Positions 1 to 9,716 of a stretch of 64,000 nucleotides of DNA are shown here, piece after piece (position 1 is the first letter of the stretch; every line of letters starts with the position of its first letter). A program made the position numbers and the translations under genes. A model generated the notes under the pieces. It was given only the letters and a program-made list of their open reading frames with translations. It was not told the DNA's origin and did no database searches. Location: NCBI RefSeq assembly GCF_018531465.1, contig NZ_JAHDTF010000006.1, forward strand, positions 248,001 to 312,000, given 5' to 3'. This DNA comes from Sphaerisporangium fuscum. GTDB taxonomy: Bacteria > Actinomycetota > Actinomycetes > Streptosporangiales > Streptosporangiaceae.

Positions 1-417
1 GTTGAGGATCTCCGTGTGCTCGTCGAGCCTTCGGGTGTGCTCGTCCTGCGTCTCCTTAAGACCGTCCAGCCTCCGCGTGTGCTCGTCCTGCGTCTCCTTA
101 AGACCGTCCAGCCTCCGCGTGTGCTCGTCCTGCGTCTCCTTAAGACCGTCCAGCCTCCGCGTGTGCTCGTCCTGCGTCTCCTTGAGGTCGATGAGCTTGT
201 GCTTGTGCTCTGTGAGCATCACGGTGTGCTGGGCCTGCTGGACCTTGATGCTTTTGAGGTCGAACATGATCTGCCCGTAAAGCTCGCCGGCGCTCTCCGA
301 GGTGGAGTGCGCCCGAGCGGCTATGAAGGACAGGGCCCTGTACTCCTCGTGCAATTCCTGGAACCACTTCTCGATGTTGGTCACGCGTTCTTCAAGGGGG
401 GACGTCGTCGTCACCAT
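1..417 (-). CDS. Repetitive coiled-coil protein, 5' part only
   Basis: The gene begins near 417 and runs off the left edge of the window, giving about 139 visible codons without a stop. The translation starts MVTTTSPLEERVTNIEKWF, is rich in Glu, Lys, His and Gln, and passes into a 14-residue repeat (KETQDEHTRRLDGL) that occurs three times in full plus partial copies. Fourteen residues are two heptads with Leu spaced accordingly, so a long alpha-helical coiled coil is likely. An SD-like GGAGG (complement of 423-427) precedes two adjacent ATGs at 418-420 and 415-417; the second has the better spacing (5 nt). No enzyme domain, signal peptide or membrane segment is visible. Function is unknown; a scaffold or spacer role is only a guess. 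Plus-strand frames here are shadows. Confidence 0.7.
   Translation of the reverse strand, partial: MVTTTSPLEERVTNIEKWFQELHEEYRALSFIAARAHSTSESAGELYGQIMFDLKSIKVQQAQHTVMLTEHKHKLIDLKETQDEHTRRLDGLKETQDEHTRRLDGLKETQDEHTRRLDGLKETQDEHTRRLDEHTEILN
37..183 (-). repeat. 42-bp in-frame tandem repeat
   Basis: Three identical 42-bp units (37-78, 79-120, 121-162) are followed by a half unit (163-183); a shortened diverged copy lies at 16-36. The unit is a multiple of three and encodes 14 residues of coiled coil in the minus-strand gene. There is no unique spacer between copies, so it is not a CRISPR array. The nucleotide identity of the copies points to recent slippage or unequal crossing-over. Confidence 0.9.
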
Positions 418-534
418 CATCACCTCCGCGCTCACACTAGCGCCCTGTGTGACGCTGTGCAGCGAAGTCGTCACGTAAAGTGAATCAGCTTCATGGTTCA
501 GAAGTGCTGATGGACCAGGGCGCGGCCGAGGGGC

Positions 535-1322
<788 letters not shown>

Positions 1323-1326
<4 letters not shown>

Positions 1327-2357
1327 CGTCGCACCTCCTCGGCGTAGCGGCGGACCAGCCGGTTGGCGAGGGTGGCCAGCAGCAGCATCCCGCCCAGGAA
1401 GAACTTGAACCAGTCGGCGTCCCAGCCCGCGAACACGATGCCCTTGTCGGCCATGCCGAAGATCAGCGCGCCGACGGACGCGCCGATCGCCGAGCCGTAC
1501 CCGCCGGTGAGCAGGCAGCCGCCGATCACGGCGGCGATGATGTAGATGAACTCCTGCCCGATCCCGGAGTTGGCCTGCACCGAGGTGAAGCGCAGCGCCA
1601 GGATCGAGCCGACCAGCCAGGCGGCGGTCGCGGTGGTCATGAACAGCGCGATCTTCGTACGGGCGGCCGGCACGCCCACGGCCCGGGCCGCCTGCTCGTT
1701 CCCGCCGACGGCGAAGATCCAGTTGCCGGCCCGGGTCCGCATGAGCACCCAGGTGGCCAGGGCCGTGACCGCGAGCCACCAGAGGATCGCCACCCGGAAA
1801 TCGACGCCGCCGGCCGTGATGGAGCCGGCCAGCAGCGCCCGCGCGCCCTCGTACCCCTCGGCCCTGCGCAGCCCGCTCACCTGGACGGTGCCGGTCAGGG
1901 CCTTGGTCACGCCGAGGTTGAGGCCCTGCAGCATGAGGAACGTGCCGAGGGTGACGATGAAGCTCGGCAGCTTCGTGCGGACCACCAGCAGCCCGTTGGC
2001 GAACCCGATGAGCAGGGCCAGGACCAGCCCGGCCGACATGGCGGCCCACACGTTCCAGCCGAACCGCGTGGCCAGGGTGACCAGGACCAGCCCGGTCGTG
2101 CCGGTGAGCACTCCGGCGGACAGGTCGAACTCGCCGCCGATCATCAGCAGGGCGATGGCGACGGCCATGATCCCGAGCGTGGAGGCGGGGTCGAGCCAGT
2201 TCGCCACGCCGTCCGGGGAGGGGAACACCGAGGACTGCGCGGAGAAGAACGCGAAGACGGCGACGGCTCCGACCACCGAGCCGAGCTCCGGGCGGATCAG
2301 CACGCGCCGCACCCATCCGGCGCCCGCGACGCGTTCGTCGGCGGTGACGCTGGTCAC
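1323..2357 (-). CDS. Sugar ABC transporter, permease (CUT2 class)
   Basis: Integral membrane permease of 344 residues with many hydrophobic helices and the family's EFDLSAG and GxGxEF-like ([16 protein letters not shown]) segments, typical of RbsC-related BPD_transp_2 proteins. It would form the homodimeric channel for the substrate delivered by the lipoprotein encoded upstream. The GTG start at 2355-2357 overlaps the TGA of the binding-protein gene by 4 nt, and its own stop overlaps the ATPase start, so the three genes form one tight operon. Its length is normal for the family. Regulation is probably by the divergent GntR-family protein at 3582. Confidence 0.93.
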
Positions 2358-3343
2358 CGGGTGCCGTCCTGGGCCAGCTTGGCGACCTGCCCGGCGTTGT
2401 CCTTGGTGACGAACCCGGGACCGGTGTTGACGGGGAGGCCGCCGCCGACGGTGTTGAGGTTCTTCTTGTACAGGTACAGGAAGGTGATCGGCAGCCAGCC
2501 CTGGAGGTACTGCTGCTGGTCGACCGCGAAGAGGATCTCTCCCGCCTGGATGGCGTCGACGACGTCGGCGGACAGGTCGAAGGTCGCCAGCTTCGCCTTG
2601 GAGCCGCCGTCCTTGATCGCGTCGCGCGCGGCGACGGCGACGGCGGGGTTGAGGGTGAGCACGCCGTCGATCGAGGTGTCCGACTGCAGCTTGGCCTTGA
2701 TCTTGGAGGTGGCGCCGGCCAGGTCGGAGACGTCGACCTGCAGCCGCTGCACGCTGCCGCCGAGGGTGGCCGTCGCGCCGTTGCACCGCTGGTCGAGGCC
2801 CACGTTGCCCGCCTCGTGGATGACGCACAGCAGCTTGGTGACGCCTTCGGCCTTCAGCTTCTCGCCCGCGCCGCGCCCGGCCACCTCCTCCGACTGGCCC
2901 ACGTGGGTGATGGCGCCGAACTCCTTGGACTTGTCGGCGCCGGAGTTGATGGTGACGACCGGGATCTTGGCGGCGACGGCCTTGGCGATCGACTCCTTCA
3001 GCGCGTCGGGGTTGGCCATCGAGACGACCACACCGTCGACCTTCTCGCTGACCGCCTGGTCGATCAGCTGGGCCTGCCTGCCGGGGTCGCCGTCGCCCTG
3101 GTAGGTGACCTTGACGCCGTACTGCCTGCCCGCCGCCTCGGCGCCGTTCTTGACCACGTCCCAGAAGGCGTCTCCGGCCCCGCCGTGGGTGATGACGGCG
3201 AAGGTGCCCGCGCTCGCGCCTCCTCCCGCGCCGCCCGCCGCGGAGGCGGTCGGGCCGGCGGCGCCGCCGCCTCCTCCGGAACATCCGCCGAGCACCAGGG
3301 CACCGAGCACAGCCGCCGTGATCAGTCGCGTGACATGCCTCAT
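2354..3343 (-). CDS. Sugar-binding lipoprotein of ABC transporter
   Basis: A 329-residue extracellular substrate-binding protein of the periplasmic-binding-protein type 1 fold (Peripla_BP_4, ribose/inositol group). The N terminus has a lipoprotein signal: [20 protein letters not shown] followed by the lipobox Cys, then a Gly/Ala/Ser-rich linker. The mature domain begins near [18 protein letters not shown] and contains a GQSEEVAGR hinge-region motif and the [15 protein letters not shown] segment typical of the fold. The ATG at 3343 was chosen over an upstream in-frame start because GGAGGT lies six nt before it and the signal peptide begins there. It is the first gene of the operon. The substrate is unknown. 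Confidence 0.93.
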   Translation of the reverse strand: MRHVTRLITAAVLGALVLGGCSGGGGGAAGPTASAAGGAGGGASAGTFAVITHGGAGDAFWDVVKNGAEAAGRQYGVKVTYQGDGDPGRQAQLIDQAVSEKVDGVVVSMANPDALKESIAKAVAAKIPVVTINSGADKSKEFGAITHVGQSEEVAGRGAGEKLKAEGVTKLLCVIHEAGNVGLDQRCNGATATLGGSVQRLQVDVSDLAGATSKIKAKLQSDTSIDGVLTLNPAVAVAARDAIKDGGSKAKLATFDLSADVVDAIQAGEILFAVDQQQYLQGWLPITFLYLYKKNLNTVGGGLPVNTGPGFVTKDNAGQVAKLAQDGTR

Positions 3344-3389
3344 TGATACCTCCGTGCGGCCCAGGGGATGAGAGCGGCCGCTTGGTCGG

Positions 3390-3418
3390 TTTCTAACCTC
3401 GGGTATCCTGCCTGTCAA
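3390..3418 (-). promoter_or_regulatory. Sigma-70 type promoter of the sugar ABC operon
   Basis: On the minus strand TTGACA (complement of 3413-3418) and TAGAAA (complement of 3390-3395) are separated by exactly 17 nt, a near-consensus vegetative promoter pointing at the ABC operon. Just upstream, within 3419-3456, lie GTCC and GGAC half-sites around ATACATCC and the palindrome CGTGATCACG (3447-3456). These are possible targets for the divergent GntR-family regulator. Confidence 0.6.
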
Positions 3419-3581
3419 TCGTTTGTCCATACATCCGGACCTATGTCGTGATCACGGTTCGGTGACGGCGCGGACGGCCGCAGCGGAGGAGCCGACGCCG
3501 CCACTGCCAGCATTTGTCAGGACATTCTTACGTCCGCTACCCTCATGCTGTACGCGATCAGCGAGGGAGCCGGGAGAAGGC

Positions 3582-4322
3582 ATGGGCGCTCGACTCGACA
3601 TCGACCTCGATCGCTCGAGCCCGGTGCCGCTCTACTTCCAGGTGGCCGAGCAGATCGCCGAGGCCATCAGGCGCGGCGACCTCGCCCCCGGCGCCCGGCT
3701 CGACAACGAGATCATGCTCGCCGACCGGCTCGGCCTCTCGCGCCCGACGGTCCGCCAGGCCATCCAGTATCTCGTGGACAAGGGCCTGCTGGTGCGCAAG
3801 CGCGGCGTCGGCACCCAGGTGGTGCACGGCCAGGTCAAGCGCACCGTCGAGCTGACCAGCCTCTACGACGACCTGCGCCGCGCCGGGCAGGAGCCGGGCA
3901 CCAAGGTGCTCTCGCTGCGGCCGGTCGAGGCCGACGAGGAGATCGCGGCCGTTCTCGGCGTCCAGCCCGGCACCGAGGTGCTCCACCTCGAGCGGGTCCG
4001 CTACGCCGCCGGGGAGCCGCTGGCGCTCCTGCACAACTGGCTGCCCGCCGGCCTGTCGCAGCTGACGCCGCAGTCGCTGGAGGAGCGCGGCCTGTACGAG
4101 CTGCTGCGCGCCTCAGGCGTGCGGATGAGGGTGGCCAACCAGCGCATCGGCGCCCGCGCGGCCAGCCCGGCCGAGGCGCGGCTGCTGGACGAACGCCGGG
4201 GCGCGCCCCTGCTCACGATGCTGCGCACGACCTACGACGACCAGGGCAGGGCCGTGGAGCACGGCTCCCACGTCTACCGGGCGTCCCACTACTCGCTGGA
4301 GGTCACGCTCATAGAGCGCTGA
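3582..4322 (+). CDS. GntR-family (HutC-type) transcriptional regulator
   Basis: A 246-residue repressor-type protein with an N-terminal GntR winged helix (PLYFQVAEQIAEAIRRG... LSRPTVRQAIQYLVDKGLL... GVGTQV, residues about 12-75) and a C-terminal UTRA ligand-binding domain (from VELTSLYDDLRRAG to HYSLEVTLIER). It is divergently transcribed from the sugar ABC operon and most likely controls it by responding to the sugar or its phosphate. The ATG at 3582 follows GGGAG at good spacing; an upstream in-frame start at 3423 would add 53 low-complexity residues not typical of the family. The 3' end overlaps the convergent DedA gene by 34 bp. Confidence 0.92.
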   Translation: MGARLDIDLDRSSPVPLYFQVAEQIAEAIRRGDLAPGARLDNEIMLADRLGLSRPTVRQAIQYLVDKGLLVRKRGVGTQVVHGQVKRTVELTSLYDDLRRAGQEPGTKVLSLRPVEADEEIAAVLGVQPGTEVLHLERVRYAAGEPLALLHNWLPAGLSQLTPQSLEERGLYELLRASGVRMRVANQRIGARAASPAEARLLDERRGAPLLTMLRTTYDDQGRAVEHGSHVYRASHYSLEVTLIER

Positions 4323-4942
4323 GCGGCGTCGGCGTCGTGGGCGACGGCCCGCGCGGCGCGGCGCTTGATGTAGAGCGTGGTGCCGAGGCCGAACAGCACG
4401 GCGACGACGAGCCCGACCCACGAGAAGCCCTTGAGCCACTTGTCGGCGACGATGCCGAGGTAGTAGATCACGGCGGTGGTGCCGCCGGCCCAGATGATGC
4501 CGCCGAGCACGTTGGCCACCAGGAAGCGCCAGTACGGCATGTGCAGGGCGCCCGCCAGCGGCCCGGCGAGGATGCGCAGCAGCGCGATGAAGCGGCCGAA
4601 GAACACCGCCCACATGCCCCACCGGTCGAAGGTGCCCTGGGCCTTGGCGATGTGGGCGGGGCCGAAGTGCTTGGGGAAGCGCCTGCCGAGCCGGTCGAAC
4701 AGCGGCTGTCCTCCCTTGCGGCCGATGACGTACCCCAGCGAGTCGCCGATGATCGCCCCGGCGCTCGCGCAGATCCCGAGCCACACCGGGTTGACGACGT
4801 GCTGCGCCGCCAGCAGCGCGGAGCTGACCAGCACGACCTCCCCCGGCAGCGGGATGCCGAGGCTCTCGAGGCCGATGACGACCGCCACGATGACGCAGAT
4901 CCAGACAGGCGGGATCGCCTGCAGCCATTCCTCGAGATGCAT
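4289..4942 (-). CDS. DedA family membrane protein
   Basis: A 217-residue polytopic membrane protein of the DedA/SNARE-associated (VTT) family, whose members act as flippases or proton-coupled transporters affecting phospholipid or undecaprenyl-phosphate trafficking. Diagnostic segments are LGIPLPGEVVLVSSALLAA, the re-entrant GAIIGDSLGYVIGRKGG, FDRWGMWAVFFGRFIALLR with its conserved Arg residues, and ANVLGGIIWA. A short basic cytoplasmic tail follows the last helix. The gene stands alone on the minus strand and its 3' end overlaps the GntR gene tail-to-tail by 34 bp. Which lipid it handles cannot be told from the sequence. Confidence 0.9.
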   Translation of the reverse strand: MHLEEWLQAIPPVWICVIVAVVIGLESLGIPLPGEVVLVSSALLAAQHVVNPVWLGICASAGAIIGDSLGYVIGRKGGQPLFDRLGRRFPKHFGPAHIAKAQGTFDRWGMWAVFFGRFIALLRILAGPLAGALHMPYWRFLVANVLGGIIWAGGTTAVIYYLGIVADKWLKGFSWVGLVVAVLFGLGTTLYIKRRAARAVAHDADAAQRSMSVTSSE

Positions 4943-5053
4943 GGGTCTCAGCCTATGTGGCGAGGGGTGCCGTTTCGATCGGCCGGAAGAACGATACCGG
5001 GGTGTCTTCGGTCGCCCCCGAGGGGGAGCCGGACCACGACGAAAGTAGCGGCC

Positions 5054-5077
5054 GCCTCACCGGGCCCCTGGTGAGGC
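5054..5077 (-). terminator. Terminator after menD
   Basis: Perfect 8-bp inverted repeat GCCTCACC / GGTGAGGC with an 8-nt loop, three nt beyond the menD stop codon. On the minus strand it is followed within about 12 nt by a short T-containing stretch. Confidence 0.6.
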
Positions 5078-5079
5078 GC

Positions 5080-6735
5080 TCAGCCGAGCGACCGGACCGC
5101 CTGCTGGGCAGCCTCGCGCATGGCCGCGTGCACCCGGGCGTTCTCCTCACGGTCGGTGCGGGCCTCGACCAGGCGCAGCCCCTCCCCCCTTATCGCCTTC
5201 GGCAGGTCGTCGGGCGAGGCGAGCAGGGTGTACGGCGTGCCGGTGGCCGCCGCGACGTACGACAGGTCGACGCCGTGCGGGGTGCCGAAGACCCGCTCGA
5301 AGGAGTCGGGCAGCCCGGCCTGCGGCAGCAGCGAGAAGATGCCGCCGCCGTCGTTGTTGACCACCACCAGGCACAGGTCCGGCCGCGGCTCCCGTGGGCC
5401 GAGGATCAGGCCGTTCTGGTCGTGCAGCAGGGTGAGGTCGCCGAGCAGGGCGTAGGACGGGCCGTTGTGGGCGAGCGCCGCGCCGACCGCGGTGGACACC
5501 AGGCCGTCGATGCCGGAGGCGCCGCGGTTGGCCATCAGGCGCAGGCCCCGGCGGGGCCGCATGGCCTGGTCGAGGTCCCGGATCGGCATGGAGGAGCCGC
5601 AGAACAGCAGGGCGTTGTTGGGGAGCATGTCGGCGAGGTCCCGGGCCAGGCGCGGCTCGGTGAGGCCGGCGTCGTCGAGCACGGCGTCGACGGCCTGCCG
5701 GGCCGCGGCCTCGGCGACGCGCCAGGAGCGCAGCCAGGCGTCCCCGCCGGCGGCGACGGGGATCTCGATCGCCGCGGCGACCTGGGTGGCCGAGCGGGTG
5801 GGGTCGGGCCAGCGGCCCAGGTGGGGCGTGACGACGATGTGCTCCTGCGCCCGCTTCAGCCAGGACAGCAGCGGCCGCGACAGGCTCGGCCGCCCCAGCG
5901 TCACGACCACGTCGGGCCGGTGGGCGTCGGCGAACTCCGGGACGCCGAGCAGGAAGTGGTAGGAGGAGATCGCGTGGTCGCCGTACCGTCCGCCGCCCGA
6001 GGGCTCCGACAGCACCGGCCAGCCGGCCATCCCTGCGGCGGCGACGTAGCGGCGCACGTTGGTCGCGCCGTCGCCCACCACGAGCACGCCGCGCCGGGTG
6101 GGCGCCACGTGCAGGCCCGCCGACGGCGGCGCCACGCGGGCCCGCACCCACGGGCCGCTCGCGTCGCCGTCGAGCGACTCGCACCAGGAGAAGTCGCCGT
6201 CGGGGATGAGCGGCTCACGGAAGGCGAGGTTCAGGTGGACGGGGCCGGGGTCGGCCGGCCCGAGGGCCCGCTGGTAGGCGCGCGCGGCCATCGAGCGCCA
6301 GTAGGCCACCTGGCCGGGCCGCTCCTCGGGGACGCCGACCTCGCTGAACCAGCGCACCGACGAGCCGTACAGCTTCATCTGGTCGATGGTCTGGCTGGCC
6401 CCGGTGTCGCGCAGCTCGGGCGGCCGGTCGGCGGTCAGCACCAGCAGCGGCACACCGGACTCGTGGGCCTCGATCACCGCCGGGTGGAAGTTGGCGGCGG
6501 CCGTGCCGGAGGTGCACACCAGCGCGACCGGCCGCTCGGACCTGCGGGCCAGCCCGAGCGCGACGAACGACGCCGAGCGCTCGTCGACGCGGACGTGCAG
6601 GCGGACCCGCGAGTCGCCGTGGGCGGCGATGGCGAGCGGCGCCGAGCGGGAGCCGGGGGCCAGGACCACGTCGGTCAGGCCGCAGCGCACCAGCTCGTCG
6701 ATCAGGACGCTGGAGAGCGCGGTGGCGGGGTTCAC
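5080..6735 (-). CDS. menD: MenD, SEPHCHC synthase
   Basis: 2-succinyl-5-enolpyruvyl-6-hydroxy-3-cyclohexene-1-carboxylate synthase, the thiamine-diphosphate enzyme that condenses isochorismate with 2-oxoglutarate in menaquinone synthesis. The 551-residue protein shows the N-terminal ThDP Glu region (VRVDERSASFVALGLAR), CTSGTAAANFHPAVIEA, and the SQTIDQMKLYGSSVRW segment characteristic of MenD. The C-terminal ThDP/metal-binding part has LLGDLTLLHDQNGL and NNDGGGIFSLL. A GTG start follows GAGGAGGG closely. It lies 177 bp downstream of menB on the same strand, with a hairpin terminator after its stop. Together with menB and menE it shows the classical o-succinylbenzoate route rather than the futalosine route. 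Confidence 0.96.
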   Translation of the reverse strand: MNPATALSSVLIDELVRCGLTDVVLAPGSRSAPLAIAAHGDSRVRLHVRVDERSASFVALGLARRSERPVALVCTSGTAAANFHPAVIEAHESGVPLLVLTADRPPELRDTGASQTIDQMKLYGSSVRWFSEVGVPEERPGQVAYWRSMAARAYQRALGPADPGPVHLNLAFREPLIPDGDFSWCESLDGDASGPWVRARVAPPSAGLHVAPTRRGVLVVGDGATNVRRYVAAAGMAGWPVLSEPSGGGRYGDHAISSYHFLLGVPEFADAHRPDVVVTLGRPSLSRPLLSWLKRAQEHIVVTPHLGRWPDPTRSATQVAAAIEIPVAAGGDAWLRSWRVAEAAARQAVDAVLDDAGLTEPRLARDLADMLPNNALLFCGSSMPIRDLDQAMRPRRGLRLMANRGASGIDGLVSTAVGAALAHNGPSYALLGDLTLLHDQNGLILGPREPRPDLCLVVVNNDGGGIFSLLPQAGLPDSFERVFGTPHGVDLSYVAAATGTPYTLLASPDDLPKAIRGEGLRLVEARTDREENARVHAAMREAAQQAVRSLG

Positions 6736-6912
6736 CTGCCCTCCTCGGGAGCGGCCCGCAGGGGGCGGGCACGCGTGATCGTCGTTGTGGAGCCGGGCCT
6801 CATCTGGGCCTGTTTCCGCACGAGCCCGAATCTCCCTGGTCAGACACTATAGGCGGTCCACTGCCATCAGTGATCGAACCGGGCGGACGAGGGCGACGTG
6901 CGGGAAACGGGG

Positions 6913-7740
6913 CTAGGGGCGGCGCGGGAAACGGGAGAAGTCGGGACGGCGCTTCTCCTTGAAGGCGTCGCGGCCCTCCTGCGCCTCCTCGCTCATGTAG
7001 TACAGCAGGGTGGCGTCGCCGGCGAACTGCTGCATGCCCGCCGCGCCGTCGCTGACGGCGTTGATCGCGCCCTTGAGCATGCGCAGGGCGAGCGGGGACT
7101 TCTCGAGCATCTCGCGGCACCACTGGACGGTCTCGGCCTCCAGCTCCTCCAGCGGGACGACCTTGTTGACCAGGCCCATGTCGAGGGCCTCCTGCGCGTT
7201 GTAGAACCGGCACAGGTACCAGATCTCGCGGGCCTTCTTCAGCCCGACGGTCTCGGCGAGCAGCCAGGCGCCGTAGCCGCCGTCGAACGAGCCGACCTTC
7301 GGGCCCGTCTGGCCGAAGATCGCGTTGTCGGCGGCGATGGTCAGGTCGCAGCAGACGTGCAGGACGTGGCCGCCGCCCACGGCGTACCCGGCGACCATGG
7401 CCACGACGGGCTTGGGCAGCCGGCGGATCTGGATCTGCAGGTCGAGGACGTTCAGGCGGCCGATGCCGTCGGGCCCGACGTAGCCGTCGTCGCCGCGGAT
7501 CTTCTGGTCGCCGCCGGAGCAGAAGGCCTCGGTGCCCGCGCCGGTGAGGATGATCACACCGACGTCGCCGTCGTCGCGGGCGTCGTTGAAGGCGCGCTGC
7601 AACTCGAAGAGCGTGGTGGGGCGGAAGGCGTTGCGCCGCTCGGGGCGATTGATGGTGATCTTGGCGATGCCCTCGGCGGTCTCGTAGATGATGTCCTCGT
7701 AGTCACCGGACCGCTTCCAGTCGACAGTGCTCAGGGTCAC
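6913..7740 (-). CDS. menB: MenB, 1,4-dihydroxy-2-naphthoyl-CoA synthase
   Basis: A crotonase-fold enzyme that cyclises o-succinylbenzoyl-CoA to dihydroxynaphthoyl-CoA. The 275-residue protein has [18 protein letters not shown], the [16 protein letters not shown] segment diagnostic for MenB, oxyanion-hole [17 protein letters not shown], and [17 protein letters not shown]. The C-terminal SRFPRRP tail matches the family. The GTG start at 7738-7740 is preceded by GAGGAG at five nt. It is divergent from menE with only 80 bp between the starts, so the two share a promoter region, and menD follows on the same strand. Confidence 0.96.
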   Translation of the reverse strand: MTLSTVDWKRSGDYEDIIYETAEGIAKITINRPERRNAFRPTTLFELQRAFNDARDDGDVGVIILTGAGTEAFCSGGDQKIRGDDGYVGPDGIGRLNVLDLQIQIRRLPKPVVAMVAGYAVGGGHVLHVCCDLTIAADNAIFGQTGPKVGSFDGGYGAWLLAETVGLKKAREIWYLCRFYNAQEALDMGLVNKVVPLEELEAETVQWCREMLEKSPLALRMLKGAINAVSDGAAGMQQFAGDATLLYYMSEEAQEGRDAFKEKRRPDFSRFPRRP

Positions 7741-7820
7741 TCTCGCTCCTCACTCGCCTCACGCGTCGACCGCCCTGCCCAGGGCGGAGGCGCCTTTTCA
7801 ACGGGACTAACCTTACGACC

Positions 7821-9008
7821 GTGAGTGAGCGTCCTGTGCATGCGGTGGTCCTCCCTCCGGGTCCCGCCCTGTTCGAGATGGTCCGCGAGGCGCTCCTCGG
7901 CGGCGGCCCGGCCCTGCTGCCCCTGGCCCCCGACCTGCCCGGGCCGGCGCTGCGCGCCACGCTCTCGGCCCTGCGTCCCACCCACGTGGTCACGGCGGAG
8001 GGGACACGGCGCTCGCCCGATGGCGTCCCGGCGCGCCACGGCACGGCGGTGATCATCTCCACCAGCGGCTCGACCGGGACGCCCAAGGGCGTGGAGCTGT
8101 CGGCGCGGGCCCTGACGGCGTCCGCGTCGGCCTCGCTGCGGCGGCTCGGCGCCGCGCCGGGCGAGCGGTGGCTGTGCTGCCTGCCCCCCTCACACGTCTC
8201 GGGGCTGACGCTGCTGGCCCGGTCCCTGGTGGCCGGTTCGGAGCCCGTGATCCACGAGCGCTTCTCCCCCGCCGCGGTGGCGGCGAGCGAGGTGAAGTTC
8301 GTCTCGCTGGTCCCCACACAGCTCAGGCGCATGGTCGACTTCGGCGCGGGCCTGGCGGGCGTCACCGTCCTGCTCGGCGGGGCCGCCGCCCCGCCCGGGC
8401 TGGTGGAGGCGGCCCGCGAGGCGGGCGCCCGGGTCGTGACGTCGTACGGCATGAGCGAGACGTGCGGCGGGTGCGTCTACGACGGCGTACCGCTCGACGG
8501 TGTGGAGGCCTCGGTGGGGGACGACGGGCGGATCCGCCTGGCCGGGCCGGTGCTGTTCTCGGGGTACCGGCTGCGGCCCGACCTGACGGCCGAGGCGCTC
8601 CAGGGCGGGCGGTTCCTCACCTCCGACGTCGGGGTGATGGAGGAGGGCCGGGTGCGGGTGCTGGGCCGGGTCGACGACGTCATCAACACCGGAGGCCGCA
8701 AGGTGGTGGCGGGGTCGGTGGCCGGTCTCCTGGCAGGCCACCCGGGGGTTCGTGAGGCGGTCGTCGTCGGCCGTCCCCACCCCGAATGGGGGGAGGAGGT
8801 GGTGGCGGTCGTGGTCGCCGCCGACCCGGCCACTCCCCCGGAGCTGTCCGATCTGCGCGAGCACGTGAAGAGCACGATGCCGGGCTACGCCGCCCCGCGG
8901 GCGCTGGCGCTGCTGGACCGGCTGCCGCTGCTGCCGAACGGCAAGCACGACCTGATGGCGATTCGTCGACATATTTCCGGTTTTGTTGGCACACGGGATC
9001 CTTCTTGA
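7821..9008 (+). CDS. menE: MenE, o-succinylbenzoate--CoA ligase
   Basis: ANL-superfamily adenylating enzyme that activates o-succinylbenzoate to its CoA thioester, supplying the substrate of MenB. The 395-residue protein has the P-loop STSGSTGTPKGVELS, the SYGMSETCGGCVYDG adenine-binding segment, TSDVGVMEEGRVRVLGRVDDVINTGG (split here only for reading) hinge motifs, and the C-terminal catalytic Lys in LPNGKHDLMAIRR. At 395 residues it is shorter than the E. coli enzyme but usual for actinobacteria. The GTG start has no obvious SD; TAACCT at 7808-7813 lies seven nt upstream, so a leaderless transcript is possible. It is divergent from menB. Confidence 0.94.
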   Translation: MSERPVHAVVLPPGPALFEMVREALLGGGPALLPLAPDLPGPALRATLSALRPTHVVTAEGTRRSPDGVPARHGTAVIISTSGSTGTPKGVELSARALTASASASLRRLGAAPGERWLCCLPPSHVSGLTLLARSLVAGSEPVIHERFSPAAVAASEVKFVSLVPTQLRRMVDFGAGLAGVTVLLGGAAAPPGLVEAAREAGARVVTSYGMSETCGGCVYDGVPLDGVEASVGDDGRIRLAGPVLFSGYRLRPDLTAEALQGGRFLTSDVGVMEEGRVRVLGRVDDVINTGGRKVVAGSVAGLLAGHPGVREAVVVGRPHPEWGEEVVAVVVAADPATPPELSDLREHVKSTMPGYAAPRALALLDRLPLLPNGKHDLMAIRRHISGFVGTRDPS

Positions 9009-9087
9009 CCACAATGTGCCGTCAAGGGAACCGGAAATCGCATCCAGTACGTCATAAGGACAGCTGGATCCAGGAAGGAACGCCTTG

Positions 9088-9453
9088 ATGAACCCAACCC
9101 GCAAGATGTGGATCTCCGCCGGAGTGGCCGGTGTGGTCCTCGCCGGGGGTATCTCCGTCGCGGCGGCCGCCGCGTCGGGAAGGGTCGACGCGACCGACAA
9201 GGTCAGCCAGGAGACCGGAGGCCAGGCGACCTACGGCCCAGGCCAGGCTCCTGGGCAGATTCCCGGTCCTGACGTTCCCGCGAACGCCGAGCCCACCCGC
9301 TCCCCGAAGGAGTTCGTCGTCACCGACGGCGAGATGAACGCCGACCCGAAGAAGGTCGCGGAGTTCTGGACCGAGAAGCGCATGGAGAGCGCCGAACCTC
9401 TCCCGATCCCGGTCATCACCCCGGACAAGCCGGAGAAGAAGCAGGCCAAGTAG
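9088..9453 (+). CDS. Small secreted protein resembling a protease pro-region
   Basis: A 121-residue exported protein. The N terminus has a short basic region and a hydrophobic stretch (WISAGVAGVVLAGGISVAAA) typical of a signal peptide or anchor. The remainder is hydrophilic and Pro-rich and contains FWTEKRMESAEPLP. That motif resembles the YWTPERM-A-PLP segment I know from pro-regions of actinobacterial trypsin-like secreted proteases, but no protease domain follows. The ATG at 9088 has AGGAAGGAA eight nt upstream; a TTG three nt earlier is less likely. A strong terminator follows, so it is monocistronic. Function unknown; the pro-domain comparison rests on motif memory and is inference. Confidence 0.75.
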   Translation: MNPTRKMWISAGVAGVVLAGGISVAAAAASGRVDATDKVSQETGGQATYGPGQAPGQIPGPDVPANAEPTRSPKEFVVTDGEMNADPKKVAEFWTEKRMESAEPLPIPVITPDKPEKKQAK

Positions 9454-9473
9454 CATCGGCGGGCTTCACGGAC

Positions 9474-9506
9474 GGCGGGTCGCCACAGGGCGGCCCGCCT
9501 TTCGCT
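9474..9506 (+). terminator. Rho-independent terminator after the small secreted protein
   Basis: An 11-bp stem (GGCGGGTCGCC / GGCGGCCCGCC, one T-G wobble) with a 4-nt ACAG loop is followed by TTTCGCTT. Confidence 0.8.
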
Positions 9507-9608
9507 TGTCTCCGGCCGTGTCGATCTCCTCGTCCTGGGAAGAGGGGCCGTGACCAGCCAAGACGAACAGCCGATCAGGAGGCGCCCTGCCGGTGGGACA
9601 CGGGTGGC

Positions 9609-9634
9609 GGGAACAAACCGCGCGCTGCGGCGTT
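9609..9634 (+). promoter_or_regulatory. ECF-sigma-type promoter of the sigma factor gene
   Basis: GGGAAC (9609-9614) and CGTT (9631-9634) are separated by 16 nt. This matches the GGGAAY-N16/17-cGTT pattern of the oxidative and thiol-stress ECF sigma factors (Streptomyces SigR, mycobacterial SigH/SigE). A start about eight nt downstream would leave a leader of about 75 nt before the ATG at 9717. In S. coelicolor, hrdB and hrdD are known to have SigR-dependent promoters, which supports the reading. Confidence 0.55.
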
Positions 9635-9716
9635 ATTGATACTGGTGCGCCGAACGCCGAACGCCGCGCCATCTCATCGACCAGACAGACGACTCCGTGA
9701 CGGAGGAGGTGTGCTC

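Noticed and set aside
37..183. CRISPR-like direct repeats
   Set aside because: The copies are contiguous with no spacers and are in frame within a coiled-coil gene.
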